Assembly: GCA_014529385.2 (NCBI GenBank)
Contig: CM043953.1
Span: forward strand, 98,771,342 to 98,835,341
Direction: 5' to 3'
Source: Adiantum capillus-veneris
Taxonomy: Eukaryota > Streptophyta > Polypodiopsida > Polypodiales > Pteridaceae
Length of the DNA stretch: 64,000 nucleotides
Positions 55,493-64,000 of the stretch are shown one piece after another; the stretch's first letter is position 1; every line of letters begins with the position of its first letter. A program made the position numbers and the translations under genes. The notes beneath the pieces are model-generated. The model was not told the DNA's origin. It worked only from the letters and a program-made list of their open reading frames with translations, and did no database searches.

Positions 55493-56207
55493 ACGTTGTA
55501 GATAGGTTTCTTGCATGCATGGATGGTTACCAGCTGTTGGCATGACGCAAAGGGAGGGTGGGCGCAAGGGGAAGTAAGGGCATGGTCACGTGATGCTTAG
55601 TTCTCACTAAGCTGTGACAATTACTGACAACAGCGCAAAGCGTCGACCATCGACAACAAGTAGAGAGAGAAAGGGCAAGGTGCAAGCAGGAGAGAGAGAG
55701 AGAAAGCACTGACCGAGAGTAGGCGGGCATAGTTTTGTGACTATGTCTAAATAGGCACAATTGGCGTACAAAGCCGGTGAGAGACTGGGGAAAGCTGCCA
55801 TGCATCAGAGGCTGTCGGCTGATCTACAAAGAACTAAGCCTTGCGTGACCATAGCCTAAGACATAAGGCACCGCGGAGGCGCATGGCGAGGAGAAGGGCG
55901 ACAACGAGTAGAAGATGCACGAGGAGACAAGTGGAGGGGGGTGGGGGAGCATTAATAAAGAAACTGAATTTATTTATTGTATTGCCAAGTGTCGGACCCA
56001 TTTCAAATAATAATATATTTGTAGGAATCTGCAACAGATACCGGTTTTGATTGACGAGCCAAAAGAAGTATGACAGGCAGCGTGCGCACCCCCTGCGGGG
56101 GGGGGGTGAGGATGATGAGTAGTAGGCGCAGGGCCGCCGTTGACGCAAAAAATGGGAGGGCCTGCGTAGAGGTTTTTTAATATCCAGGGGAATAAAGCTG
56201 CAACAAG
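55105..56207. other. No recognisable gene; CT/GA microsatellites
   Basis: CT runs at about 55248-55278 and 55461-55490, GA near 55690. Remaining sequence has short frames only. Confidence 0.6.
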
Positions 56208-56390
56208 ACAGCCACTTGGATGAGGTGGTTAGCACAATGAATTGCCTTTTCGCGTGTCTGAGTTCAAAGCCAGTCGTGACTGGCGGCCTTTGCTACTTGC
56301 TGTGTTTCTGCAAGTAGATGTAGGATAGAATCTCGGAAGATTCTATCCAATAGAATATGCAAGCTATGTATCTTTCACTAGTATGGTAGT
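56208..56390 (+). mobile_element. tRNA-derived SINE-like element
   Basis: GGTGGTTAGCACAATG at 56224-56239 resembles a tRNA A box and GAGTTCAAAGCC at 56260-56271 a B box, with tRNA-like spacing. It differs from the 31-32 kb family. Ends are not determined. Confidence 0.45.
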
Positions 56391-56648
56391 ATGTATCAAT
56401 ATGAGATACGTACTAGTATGGCCAGCGGCCTTCGGCGGCCTCTCTCTCTCTTCGCGTGAGAGAATACAAACTTGGTGGATCTTAACCATCTTGAAAAGGC
56501 CAAAATGGTCGATGAGAGCAAATTGATACGATCTTAGTGGATCTAATACAATGTCTGGGTACAAAATAAAATCAAGGAAAATAAAAGCTAATATGAACAT
56601 CAGTGAGACTAAGGATGCTCGCATCAGGCGCTATGTGTGTGTGTGAGT

Positions 56649-56651
<3 letters not shown>

Positions 56652-56691
<40 letters not shown>

Positions 56692-56730
56692 ATTCAAATC
56701 ACTCCAGAAAAAAAGGGACTTGTGTGCCTA

Positions 56731-56792
<62 letters not shown>
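56652..56792. repeat. (GA)n and (TG)n-(AG)n microsatellites
   Basis: A GA run at about 56652-56689, then TG passing into AG at 56730-56792. Confidence 0.95.
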
Positions 56793-56795
<3 letters not shown>

Positions 56796-57345
56796 GAAAT
56801 GAAATGAAATGTTATATTAACCTGTTCAAAAGGCCAAAATGACTAATGAGAGCAAATTGATACAAACTTGGTGGATCTTAATTTTCGTCTTCAAAAGGTC
56901 AAATTATTGCCAATGAGAGTACAATCTTAGTGGATCTAATACAATGTCTGGTTACATAATAAATTGAAGTAAATCAAAAGCTAAAATCTGATGTCGAGAC
57001 GCTGGTCCTAGGCAGAGCAGGTGTCGGAGGTGACCTTGGGAATGTAAAAGGTGGTGTAGGCGGGCAGGGGGTTGAGGAGGGCAGAGAAAGTTGCGACACA
57101 GGCGGAAGGGGCTGTGACGCCGGAGGCAGGAGCTGAGACCTAGACAACGGCAGGGCTATGTTGTGCTCATCATCATCGCCGCTGCAACCCATTACCAACT
57201 CGCACACATTTCTGTCTCACTTGCAGATAGCATGCTACCGGCGAGCTTTGAGATAGAGAGTCCAGGGTGCTGCTGGCGACCTGAGAGAGAGATCGAGAAC
57301 TCTTTCAGCATTGTTGTGCAGCTTATATAGGGAATAAAAGGAGAA

Positions 57346-57424
<79 letters not shown>

Positions 57425-57441
57425 TCTTCAATATTCTACCA

Positions 57442-57478
<37 letters not shown>

Positions 57479-57544
57479 TCTTCAATATTCTACCAGCATC
57501 TCGAGGGTGAGCGCGCTCTTCAATGGTTTGCCCGCTAATCGAGG

Positions 57545-57603
<59 letters not shown>
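57346..57603. repeat. G30-(GA)n, duplicated 26-mer and (CT)n
   Basis: G run 57346-57375 continues as GA to 57420. A 26-bp block starting GCGCTCTTCAATATTC occurs at 57421-57446 and 57475-57500 with GA between, and a partial third copy at 57512. CT run 57547-57603 follows. Confidence 0.95.
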
Positions 57604-57605
<2 letters not shown>

Positions 57606-58011
57606 TGGGAGTTGAGACTACAGTCGGGGCGGGGCGCAACACGCTATTCAGAAGCAGGGAAGTCGGGGGATTCGCTGCTCGAGGGCATAGTCAGGACTCA
57701 GAAACTCGAGGGTTCACCGTTCACTGCTCGAGAGTTTGCTTGCTCGCGCTCGACCTGGCCTGGCGCTCGACGTGGCCTAGTTGCGCTTTATTCTGAAGCC
57801 GAACTGGCACATGATTCAGAAGCCGAAGCACTCGAAGCAGGCCTTAGATCCAGCCACGTGGATCTGAGGGCTGGCTTTTTAATATAGATAATAGATGATT
57901 CAGAAGCCGAAGCACTCGAAGCAGGCCTTAGATCCAACCACGTGGATCTGAGGCCTGGCTTTTTAATATAGATACTAGTATGGCCGGCCGCCTTCGGCTT
58001 CTGAATCATGT

Positions 58012-58556
58012 ATAGTGTAATTTTTTTTTGAAAAAATAACCCAATTTCCACAATTTTCCTGTTGTCAAATTCAAGAAAAGGAATTTTATATGTCTGGAAA
58101 AATGGTTTTTCCTCAACACTGCTCAGAGCATACAACTTTGGCGTGAAAAGCAACAAAAAACTAAAACCCTACAAATAGTAAAAACCTATAAAATTTAAAA
58201 GACACTAATCATGCGAATGGCGCAGCCTCTTTTGTTGCCTCGCTCGCCGTCTCCTGCAGCTGCCGCGCGGGAGTTTCTCTAGCAGCCCTTGGAGCACGTA
58301 GCAGGTGCCTAACTTGGAGCATGTAGCAGGTGCCTAAGACAACAAAACCGCCCTGTGGTAATTGTTTGTTCGCGATGGGTTGGAGGGGAGCTGGAGCATC
58401 CGAGCGACAGGGTCTTGCAAAGCACTCTGTACTGTGAGATGAGGGGCTTGGATTTTGGTGAAGCAGCGCACCTTCCATGGCGATGTGAGTCTTGCCAAGG
58501 CCCTCCCCAGTCCCCTTCTCAATGGCAAGGGTAGCGGGTGCTCCGTTTCTACACCC
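58012..58556. repeat. 545-bp segment shared by H3 and H4
   Basis: Near-identical to 61294-61837, same orientation, with scattered substitutions. Short frames in both copies (for example 58209-58589) are not supported. Confidence 0.92.
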
Positions 58557-59074
58557 CCTCACATAGCAGCTCGCCCTCAGTTGCTCCAAGCAAGCGCAAC
58601 ATGACCTTTGCGGACCTGATGCATGCTACATAATCTGATGCATTCCTACACCCCCTAACGTAGCAACTCGCCCTCACTACTGGTTGTTTGCTCCCGCACG
58701 AAGTTGCATGTAGCAAAAGCTGGCCGAGCCCCATGAAGCGCACATGAGAGAGAGAGAGAGAGAGAGAGAACTTGGAGAATGGAAAGGAGCGCCTTGCAGC
58801 AAGCTGAACGTTGATATTCCTCGGGGCATGGTTGACAGTACCTTCAAACCATTCAAACCAAAAGTCATAACATTAGTTCTCTGAGAGCCAAATCATAGAG
58901 AGCAGGAGGGTAGAGAGCCCTAGATCACCTTGCAATAGCGTCGTAGGCTAGCAGCAACGACCTATTTCGTTGATATGTGATTTTATAGCATAGCATGCAC
59001 AAAGGTGAGTTGAAGGGTCAACGTTTTCTTATTTTCTTAAAACGCTGGCTCCTCAGCTCGCCATCCGAGTGTGC

Positions 59075-59323
59075 ATAGGCGATTGAAGACACGTGGCGCA
59101 CTATCCTCACTGTAGCCGGAGATGCAGGGCCACTGTTGGATAAAGAAAATTGCACCACGTGGTCCCCTGAATATCTCTCTGCTTAATATATATCCGCCTC
59201 TGCATAGGGGATTGAAGACACGTGGCGCACTGTCCTCACTGTAGCCGGAGATGCAGGGTCACACTGTCGGATAAAGCAAATTGCACCACGTGGCCCCCTG
59301 AATATCTCTGTGCTTAATATATA
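59075..59323. repeat. Two-unit tandem repeat, about 122 bp
   Basis: Units begin near 59075 and 59199 and share ATTGAAGACACGTGGCGCAC and ACTGTAGCCGGAGATGCAGG. Confidence 0.88.
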
Positions 59324-59827
59324 GAACTGGCACATGATTCAGAAGCCGAAGCACTCAAAGCAGGCCTTAAATCCAGCCACATGGATCTAAGGGCTGGCTT
59401 TTTAATACAGATATATAGATGATTCAGAAGCCGAAGCACTCGAAGCAGGCCTTAGATCCAGCCACGTGGATCTGAGGCCTGGCTTTTTAATATAGATATT
59501 AGTACGGTCGATCGCCTTCGGCGGTCTCTCCCTCTCCCATCCTCTCCCTCTTTATCACGTGCAAAGGGGCTTGTTTTTGTTTTGGACTTTAACCTTCAGG
59601 TCGCAGATTGCGACACATGTAAAGGCTCCCCCTTCCGCCAAGAACAATCAACGCTAAGAGGTTATCATAGTATCACAACCCCTGCATTGGCACCATAGCA
59701 AAGAGAGGGATAACATAAGTAAATAGAGAGAGAAGAGAAAGAGAGGGAGGGACAAACTCGTCATTGGAAGCTGTTAGATACAATATTGCTCTTGACTTGT
59801 AGGCACATATACTCGTTTCTTTTTTTT

Positions 59828-59869
59828 GGGGGGGGGGGGGGGGGGGGGGGAGAGAGAGAGAGAGAGAGA
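59828..59869. repeat. G23-(GA)n tract
   Basis: 23 G then about 10 GA units. Confidence 0.95.
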
Positions 59870-60771
59870 GTTGGGAGAGTTATGTAAGCAAGAGGCGGCT
59901 AAGTGTAGATGCAGCATAAAGGGAAGAGAAAATGAAGGAGAAAATATAGAAGCTCATTCTCCCTTTACTAAACTTATGATTGTTTACTTAACTTATGGGG
60001 GTTTAGTTTCAAAAACTTAATAGGTACTCTCTTCAAGACCGTTCAAAAGAATTTTGAGAGGTAAGTTTGAAAATTTGCAGGTCAAAGAACACTAAACTTA
60101 AAGTGTGGATGCAGTGGGAAGGGAAGAGAAAATGTATAACCTCACTCTCCCTCGTTGTCTACTGGACTTTTGAGATTTTAGTTTCAAAAACTTTAGTGAA
60201 ATTTTTTGAGGTAAGTTTGAAAATGTGTAGGTCAAAGGACACTAAACTTAGGTTTCTTACGATCATAGAGATTCAAATCCCCCTTTTTACATCTCTCTCT
60301 CTCTAAACCTTAACATACTTTTGAATCTCTTCAAAATGTTCCCACGATGTTATTTCTTTGCTTTGGGAGGAGGTACTCATGAGGTACTTACAACCCTTGT
60401 GTCATTGAGGGTTTTTTGGTGTTACTGTTATAACAATGGTGCGAGTTAGGATTCAAAGTCTCGTGCTTTTGCAAGCCCTCGAGGTTTGCAATAGCTTCTG
60501 CCATTGTCTCCCTCTTCAATTTGTTACGCTTCGATGAGGTCTCTGCACGTGCATCTTTGATCAAGATCGCTTCAACTTGCTCTTGCAGCTTCTTGATCTC
60601 ATCCGAATCGTCATGCACACTCATAATTAAGCTTATGTTGGTTGGGCAGGCAAAGTGCTCGTTTGGACATCCTCTCACTACCCTCGACATGCATGCTAAC
60701 GCAACCTATAGCTGGCCCTCATGCAACATGCTCCCGCTTGCAACAATAGTCTCCACGTTGCTTGCCTTCAG

Positions 60772-61293
60772 TCTACATAATAGCCCTCTTTTCCAATGTC
60801 CGATAAAAATGTGTCTCAGCTTAATATCATGCCGTTTTTTATTTCAAAAATGTCGGTTGAGGGCAAGCGCAAAAGGAGAAATTCCACCCCAAAATAAAGA
60901 AGAATAGTATAAAAGTTTTGAAAATCTACATAATAGCCCCTCTTTTCTAGTGTCCGGGGAAAATGTGTCTCAGTTTAATATTATGGCGTTTTCGATTTCA
61001 AAAATGCCGGTTAAGGGCAAGCTCAAAAGGAGAAATTCCACCCCAAAATAGAGAAGAATAGTGTAAAATTTTTGAAAATTTACATAAAAGCCCCTCTTTT
61101 CTAGTGTCCGAGGAAAATGTGTCTCAGCTTAATATCGTGCCGTTTTCGATTTCAAAAATGTCGATTGAGGGCAAGCGCAAAAGGAGAAATTCCGCCCCAA
61201 AATAGAGAAGAACAGTATAAAAAAGTTAAAAATCTACATCCAAGAAAAATGTGTCTCAGCTTAATGTAGTGGTGTTTTCGATTTCAAAAATGC
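60772..61293. repeat. Tandem repeat, about 153 bp, 3.4 units
   Basis: Units 60772-60924, 60925-61078, 61079-61231 and a partial from 61232. Each has GTCTCAGCTTAAT-like and AAAAGGAGAAATTCC blocks. The array is in Helitron H4. Confidence 0.9.
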
Positions 61294-61840
61294 ATAGTGT
61301 AATTTTTTTTGAAAAAATAATCTAATTTCCACAATTTTCCTCTTGTCAAATTCAAGAAAAGGAATTTTATATGTCTGGAAAAATGGTTTTTCCCCAACAC
61401 TGCTCCTGCATACAACTTTGGCGTGAAAAGCAACAAAAAACTAAAACCCTACAAATAGTAAAAACCTATAAAATTTAAAAGACACTAATCATGCGAATGG
61501 CGCAGTCTCTTTTGTTGCCCTCACTCGCCGTCTCCTGTAGATGCCGCGCGGGAGTTTCTCTAGCAGCCCTTGGAGCATGTAGCAGGTGCCTAACTTGGAG
61601 CACGTAGCAGGTGCCTAAGACAACAAAACCGCCCTATGGTAATTGTTTGTTCGCGATGGGTTGGAGGGGAGCTGGAGCGTCCGGATGACAGGGTCTTGCA
61701 AAGCACTTTGTACTGTGAGATGAGGGGCTTGGCTTTTGGTGAAGCAGCGCACCTTCCATTGCGATGTGAGTCTTGCCAAGGCCCTCCCCAGTCCCCTTCT
61801 CAGTGGCAAGGGTAGCGGGTGCTCCGTTTCTACACCACCT

Positions 61841-62066
61841 TGTTACCATATACATGTGGTAGTGATGTGTGTGAACACACTAGGACCACCGGGGCATTTT
61901 TTCCCTCTTTAGGAGGTTTTTTCCCCGTGCATTGTATATACGCCCATCACTATAGGGCTATCTATCTTTCCATTGCACACTAAGTAACACACTCTCTATT
62001 GTGTGCCTTGAGCTTCCTTTGTCTTCTCCATGCTGTGTGTGTTTCTCTACAACCCTAATTCCAACA
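61841..62066 (+). repeat. 5' LTR of copia D
   Basis: 226 bp, TGTTACCATA...CCAACA, ending two bases before the primer site. The partner is outside the window, so the start rests on the TG and on the break in Helitron homology at 61837-61840. Confidence 0.85.
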
Positions 62067-62068
62067 AT

Positions 62069-62080
62069 TGGTATCAGAGC
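62069..62080 (+). other. Primer-binding site of copia D (initiator tRNA-Met type)
   Basis: TGGTATCAGAGC, perfect match to the common plant copia site. Confidence 0.96.
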
Positions 62081-62428
62081 AGGTCACGTCCTTCCGGGCT
62101 TAGTCGCCAGCCGCTCCAGCACACGCCTGCTCACCTTCTCCGATTTCAGTGAGCTTTGGAGAGCGTTCGCAGGTCGACAAAAATTTTGGGGAAGCTCGAA
62201 AAGCTCGGTCTGCTCAGAATTTTTATTTGGGCTCATTTCGGCCTCCGTTTCCACTACAGGCAGTACTGCACAGGCTATTTCGTCATTTTGTGTAGAATTT
62301 TTGTCAGTGCCGTTTTTTGCATAGCAGGTGCCTTATAGTCTTCTACGGTTTGTGCTATATAGCACAGGTTGTTCCCGCTCCGTTTCTCCTATTTTCGGGC
62401 AGTTTTCACATCAGGTGCAACATTAACC

Positions 62429-63895
62429 ATGGCTGACAACAACAACACAGATGTGTTCAAGATGTTTGCTGCTAAGGACAGGTTGGATGGGGACAACTAC
62501 CCTATGTGGGCTTATACGATGCAACATGTTCTTGTGTCAAAGGGTGTCTGGAACATTGTGCAGGGCATTGATGTACGTCCTGGTTCTGAGGATGTAGGCG
62601 ATGTTGAGGATGTTGCAGGTCTTGCTGCAAGGATTGCAGCTGTTAGAGTTGTTTTGCCTACGGCAGAACAAGCTCGTTGGGATGTTAAGGATGCGCAGGC
62701 TCATGCATTGATTGCGTTGTCTGTGAAGCGCACCATTGTTCCTCACATCCGTTCTGCAAAATCTGCAAAACAGGCTTGGGATATTCTAGCAGGTCTTTAT
62801 GCAAGCCGCAATGAGGCTAAAATTGCTTTGCTGCGTAAAGAGCTGGAGTCGAAGATTATGCATGAGGAAGATGATATGGACACTTTCCTTGCTAGTGTCA
62901 AGGATATCAATGAGCAACTTATTTCTGCAGGTGAAGTCAATTCAGACAGTTTCCTTGTGCAGACAGTTCTTGATGCCTTACCAGATTCCTACTAGACATT
63001 TGCTAGTACTTGGAGACTGATGACCCAAGGAAATCCTCAAGTTGTCAAGTTTGATGCATTATGCACATTGCTGTTGCAAGAGTCACTTTCTAGAAAAAAC
63101 AGGACTAGGCAACGTGCAGTTGAACAGGCCTTTATTGCTTCTCAAAGAAAGGGTGGTAACAGTAATGCAGCCACTTCTTATGGTTCTGCTGCGAGTGGCA
63201 AAAATTATGTTCCTAATGCTTCTGCTGGCAGTACTTCATCTGGCAATTCTGGTGATAAGGGCAAAAAGAAGATGCATTGCGATTATTGTAAAGCCAATGA
63301 TCACTTGATCAAGTCGTGTCCTAACTTGAAGGCCAAAGAGGCTAAGAAGAAAGAGGGTGGTTCCACTGCAAATACTGGTTCCACTACAAATGCAGCCATT
63401 GTTGAGTCTTCTGTGAAAGGAGAGTGTGTTGCTGATGTTGATGCAGAATGGGCTTTTAGCACAGAGTGCACTTACAATCCTGCTGTCCATGATGCATGCT
63501 TGTCAGTTGATGCAGATTCACATGTGTGGTATTTCGACAGTGGTGCTACAAAGCACATTACCTCACATCGCGAATTGTTTACCTCTCTCGAGTCTGTCCC
63601 TCATGGGAATTCAGTCACTTGTGCCAACAACGCCTCTTATCCAGTTCAGGGAGATGGAAAGATTGTGCTCACTGCTGCTAATGGCAGTTCCTTCACACTT
63701 GTTGATGCATTTTATGTACTTGGGATCAAGAAGAATCTCTTATCTGTATCCGCACTTGCTAGACTTGGACTTGTAGTCAAATTTTTGGATGACAGATGTA
63801 CAGTTCATGATCTCAGTTTTGGTGATGAAATTGTTGCATCTGGGCTTCTGTGCCGTGGGATGTATAGGCTCACTTTGTATGACAAGTGTGGATAA
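62429..63895 (+). pseudogene. Copia D Gag and protease with in-frame stops
   Basis: ATG at 62429 opens MADNNNTDVFKMFAAKDRLD and a typical UBN2-type copia Gag (DNYPMWAYTMQHVLVSKGVW). A TAG at 62993 interrupts it after LPDSY; the same frame goes on through TFASTWRLMTQGNP. The zinc knuckle CDYCKANDHLIKSC (about 63278-63319) follows, then protease with WYFDSGATKHI (63529-63561) and the block VDAFYVLGIKKNLLSVSAL. A TAA at 63893 ends the open part. Apart from the stops there are no frameshifts. Confidence 0.93.
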
Positions 63896-64000
63896 AATTT
63901 TGCAAATGCTGTTGCAGATTCAAGGGCTATTTCAGATGCAAAACTTTGGCATGCACGTTTTGGTCATCTGAATTTTATCAGTTTGCTGCGTTTGTAGAAA
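63896..64000 (+). pseudogene. Copia D GAG-pre-integrase start
   Basis: The same frame reads LWHARFGHLNFISLLRL, the GAG-pre-integrase motif, up to a TAG at 63995 and the window end. Confidence 0.85.

Larger units (their letters stand above)
56413..57972 (-). mobile_element. Helitron H2 (non-autonomous)
   Basis: On the minus strand it starts TCTATATTAAAAAGCC at 57972 and ends with a GC-rich hairpin (GCCGAAGGC core) and CTAG at 56416-56413, followed by T. A second 5' terminus ends at 57888, because the 77-bp 5' end is present twice (57812-57888 and 57896-57972). No Rep/helicase gene. It holds GA runs, a 30-base G run and a duplicated GCGCTCTTCAATATTC block. Confidence 0.8.
57975..59496 (-). mobile_element. 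Helitron H3 (non-autonomous), head-to-tail with H2
   Basis: The minus strand starts TCTATATTAAAAAGCC at 59496 and ends at CTAG 57978-57975 with a GCCGAAGGC hairpin before it. Only TA (57973-57974) separates it from H2. As in H2, the 77-bp 5' end is doubled (59335-59411 and 59420-59496). No protein-coding gene. Internal sequence 58012-58556 recurs at 61294-61837. Confidence 0.8.
59499..61840 (-). mobile_element. Helitron H4, 5' part interrupted by copia D
   Basis: The 3' end on the minus strand is a GCCGAAGGC hairpin then CTAA (59502-59499) and T; TA separates it from H3. It shares the 61294-61837 block with H3 and the 61240-61390 stretch, inverted, with Helitron H1. Its 5' end is not reached: the sequence is cut at 61840 by the LTR of copia D. 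No Rep/helicase gene seen. Confidence 0.65.
61841..64000 (+). mobile_element. Ty1/copia element D, 5' portion
   Basis: A plus-strand LTR, primer site, leader, gag and protease are present; the element continues beyond the window. It inserted into Helitron H4 sequence. It is not closely related to copia B/C: LTR, Gag and orientation differ. Confidence 0.93.

Noticed and set aside
58209-58589. 126-residue minus-strand frame, with a relative at 61634-61855
   Set aside because: Both lie in the duplicated Helitron segment; frames are broken differently in the two copies and no domain is seen.

Overview
The window looks like nuclear DNA from a land plant with a large, repeat-rich genome. Every coding region I can classify belongs to a plant-type transposable element: Ty1/copia, Ty3/gypsy (a dual-RNase-H Tat-type element and a chromodomain fragment), a CACTA/En-Spm element with TNP2 and transposase_24 genes, Helitrons, and tRNA-derived SINE-like pieces. 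Very long GA/CT, CA and poly-G tracts are scattered through it. I see no intact single-copy host gene, no rRNA or tRNA gene and no organellar block. A fern or other non-flowering plant is possible from the character of the elements, but that is a guess.

Layout. (1) 1-12620: a decayed minus-strand ORF of unknown family, split by an 11.1 kb minus-strand gypsy element A (LTRs 1149-1661 and 11778-12278, duplicated target CTTTA). Element A carries about 3.6 kb of extra sense-strand coding sequence between integrase and the 3' LTR. (2) 12621-20319: gene-poor DNA with retroelement relics (isolated LTRs with tRNA-Met-like primer sites, a gag fragment) and microsatellites. (3) 20320-30973: a copia complex. 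Truncated copia B (20325-about 23470) and deletion-derivative copia C (26926-30968) flank a chromovirus integrase/chromodomain fragment, which a Helitron (23590-26133) splits. The outermost LTRs share the target duplication AGTAT; the inner LTR does not. (4) 30991-about 38600: a CACTA element with a left terminus, SINE-like copies, a 318-bp palindrome made from its own type of second gene, a TNP2 transposase gene with recognisable introns, and the second gene. (5) 38553-41958: spacer with tandem repeats. (6) 41959-53029: a young Tat-type gypsy element E with 2.6 kb LTRs and nearly complete gag-pol, inserted into an older plus-strand element F that ends in an LTR at 54963-55104. (7) 55105-61840: microsatellites, a SINE-like element and a head-to-tail array of minus-strand Helitrons. 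(8) 61841-64000: the 5' end of a plus-strand copia element D (LTR, primer site, gag-protease), cut by the window edge.

The nesting gives a relative history. The unknown ORF, the chromovirus, element F and the Helitrons are older hosts; gypsy A, copia B/C, the 23590 Helitron, gypsy E and copia D are later arrivals. Gypsy E is probably the youngest complete insertion, because its LTRs are almost identical by eye and its pol frames are nearly open. Most other coding regions are dead, often through stop codons of the C-to-T type expected at methylated, silenced DNA. The most unusual signals are the long accessory ORF of gypsy A, two paralogous stop-delimited small ORFs in the gypsy E leader, the CACTA-derived palindrome, and the Helitron array with doubled 5' ends.
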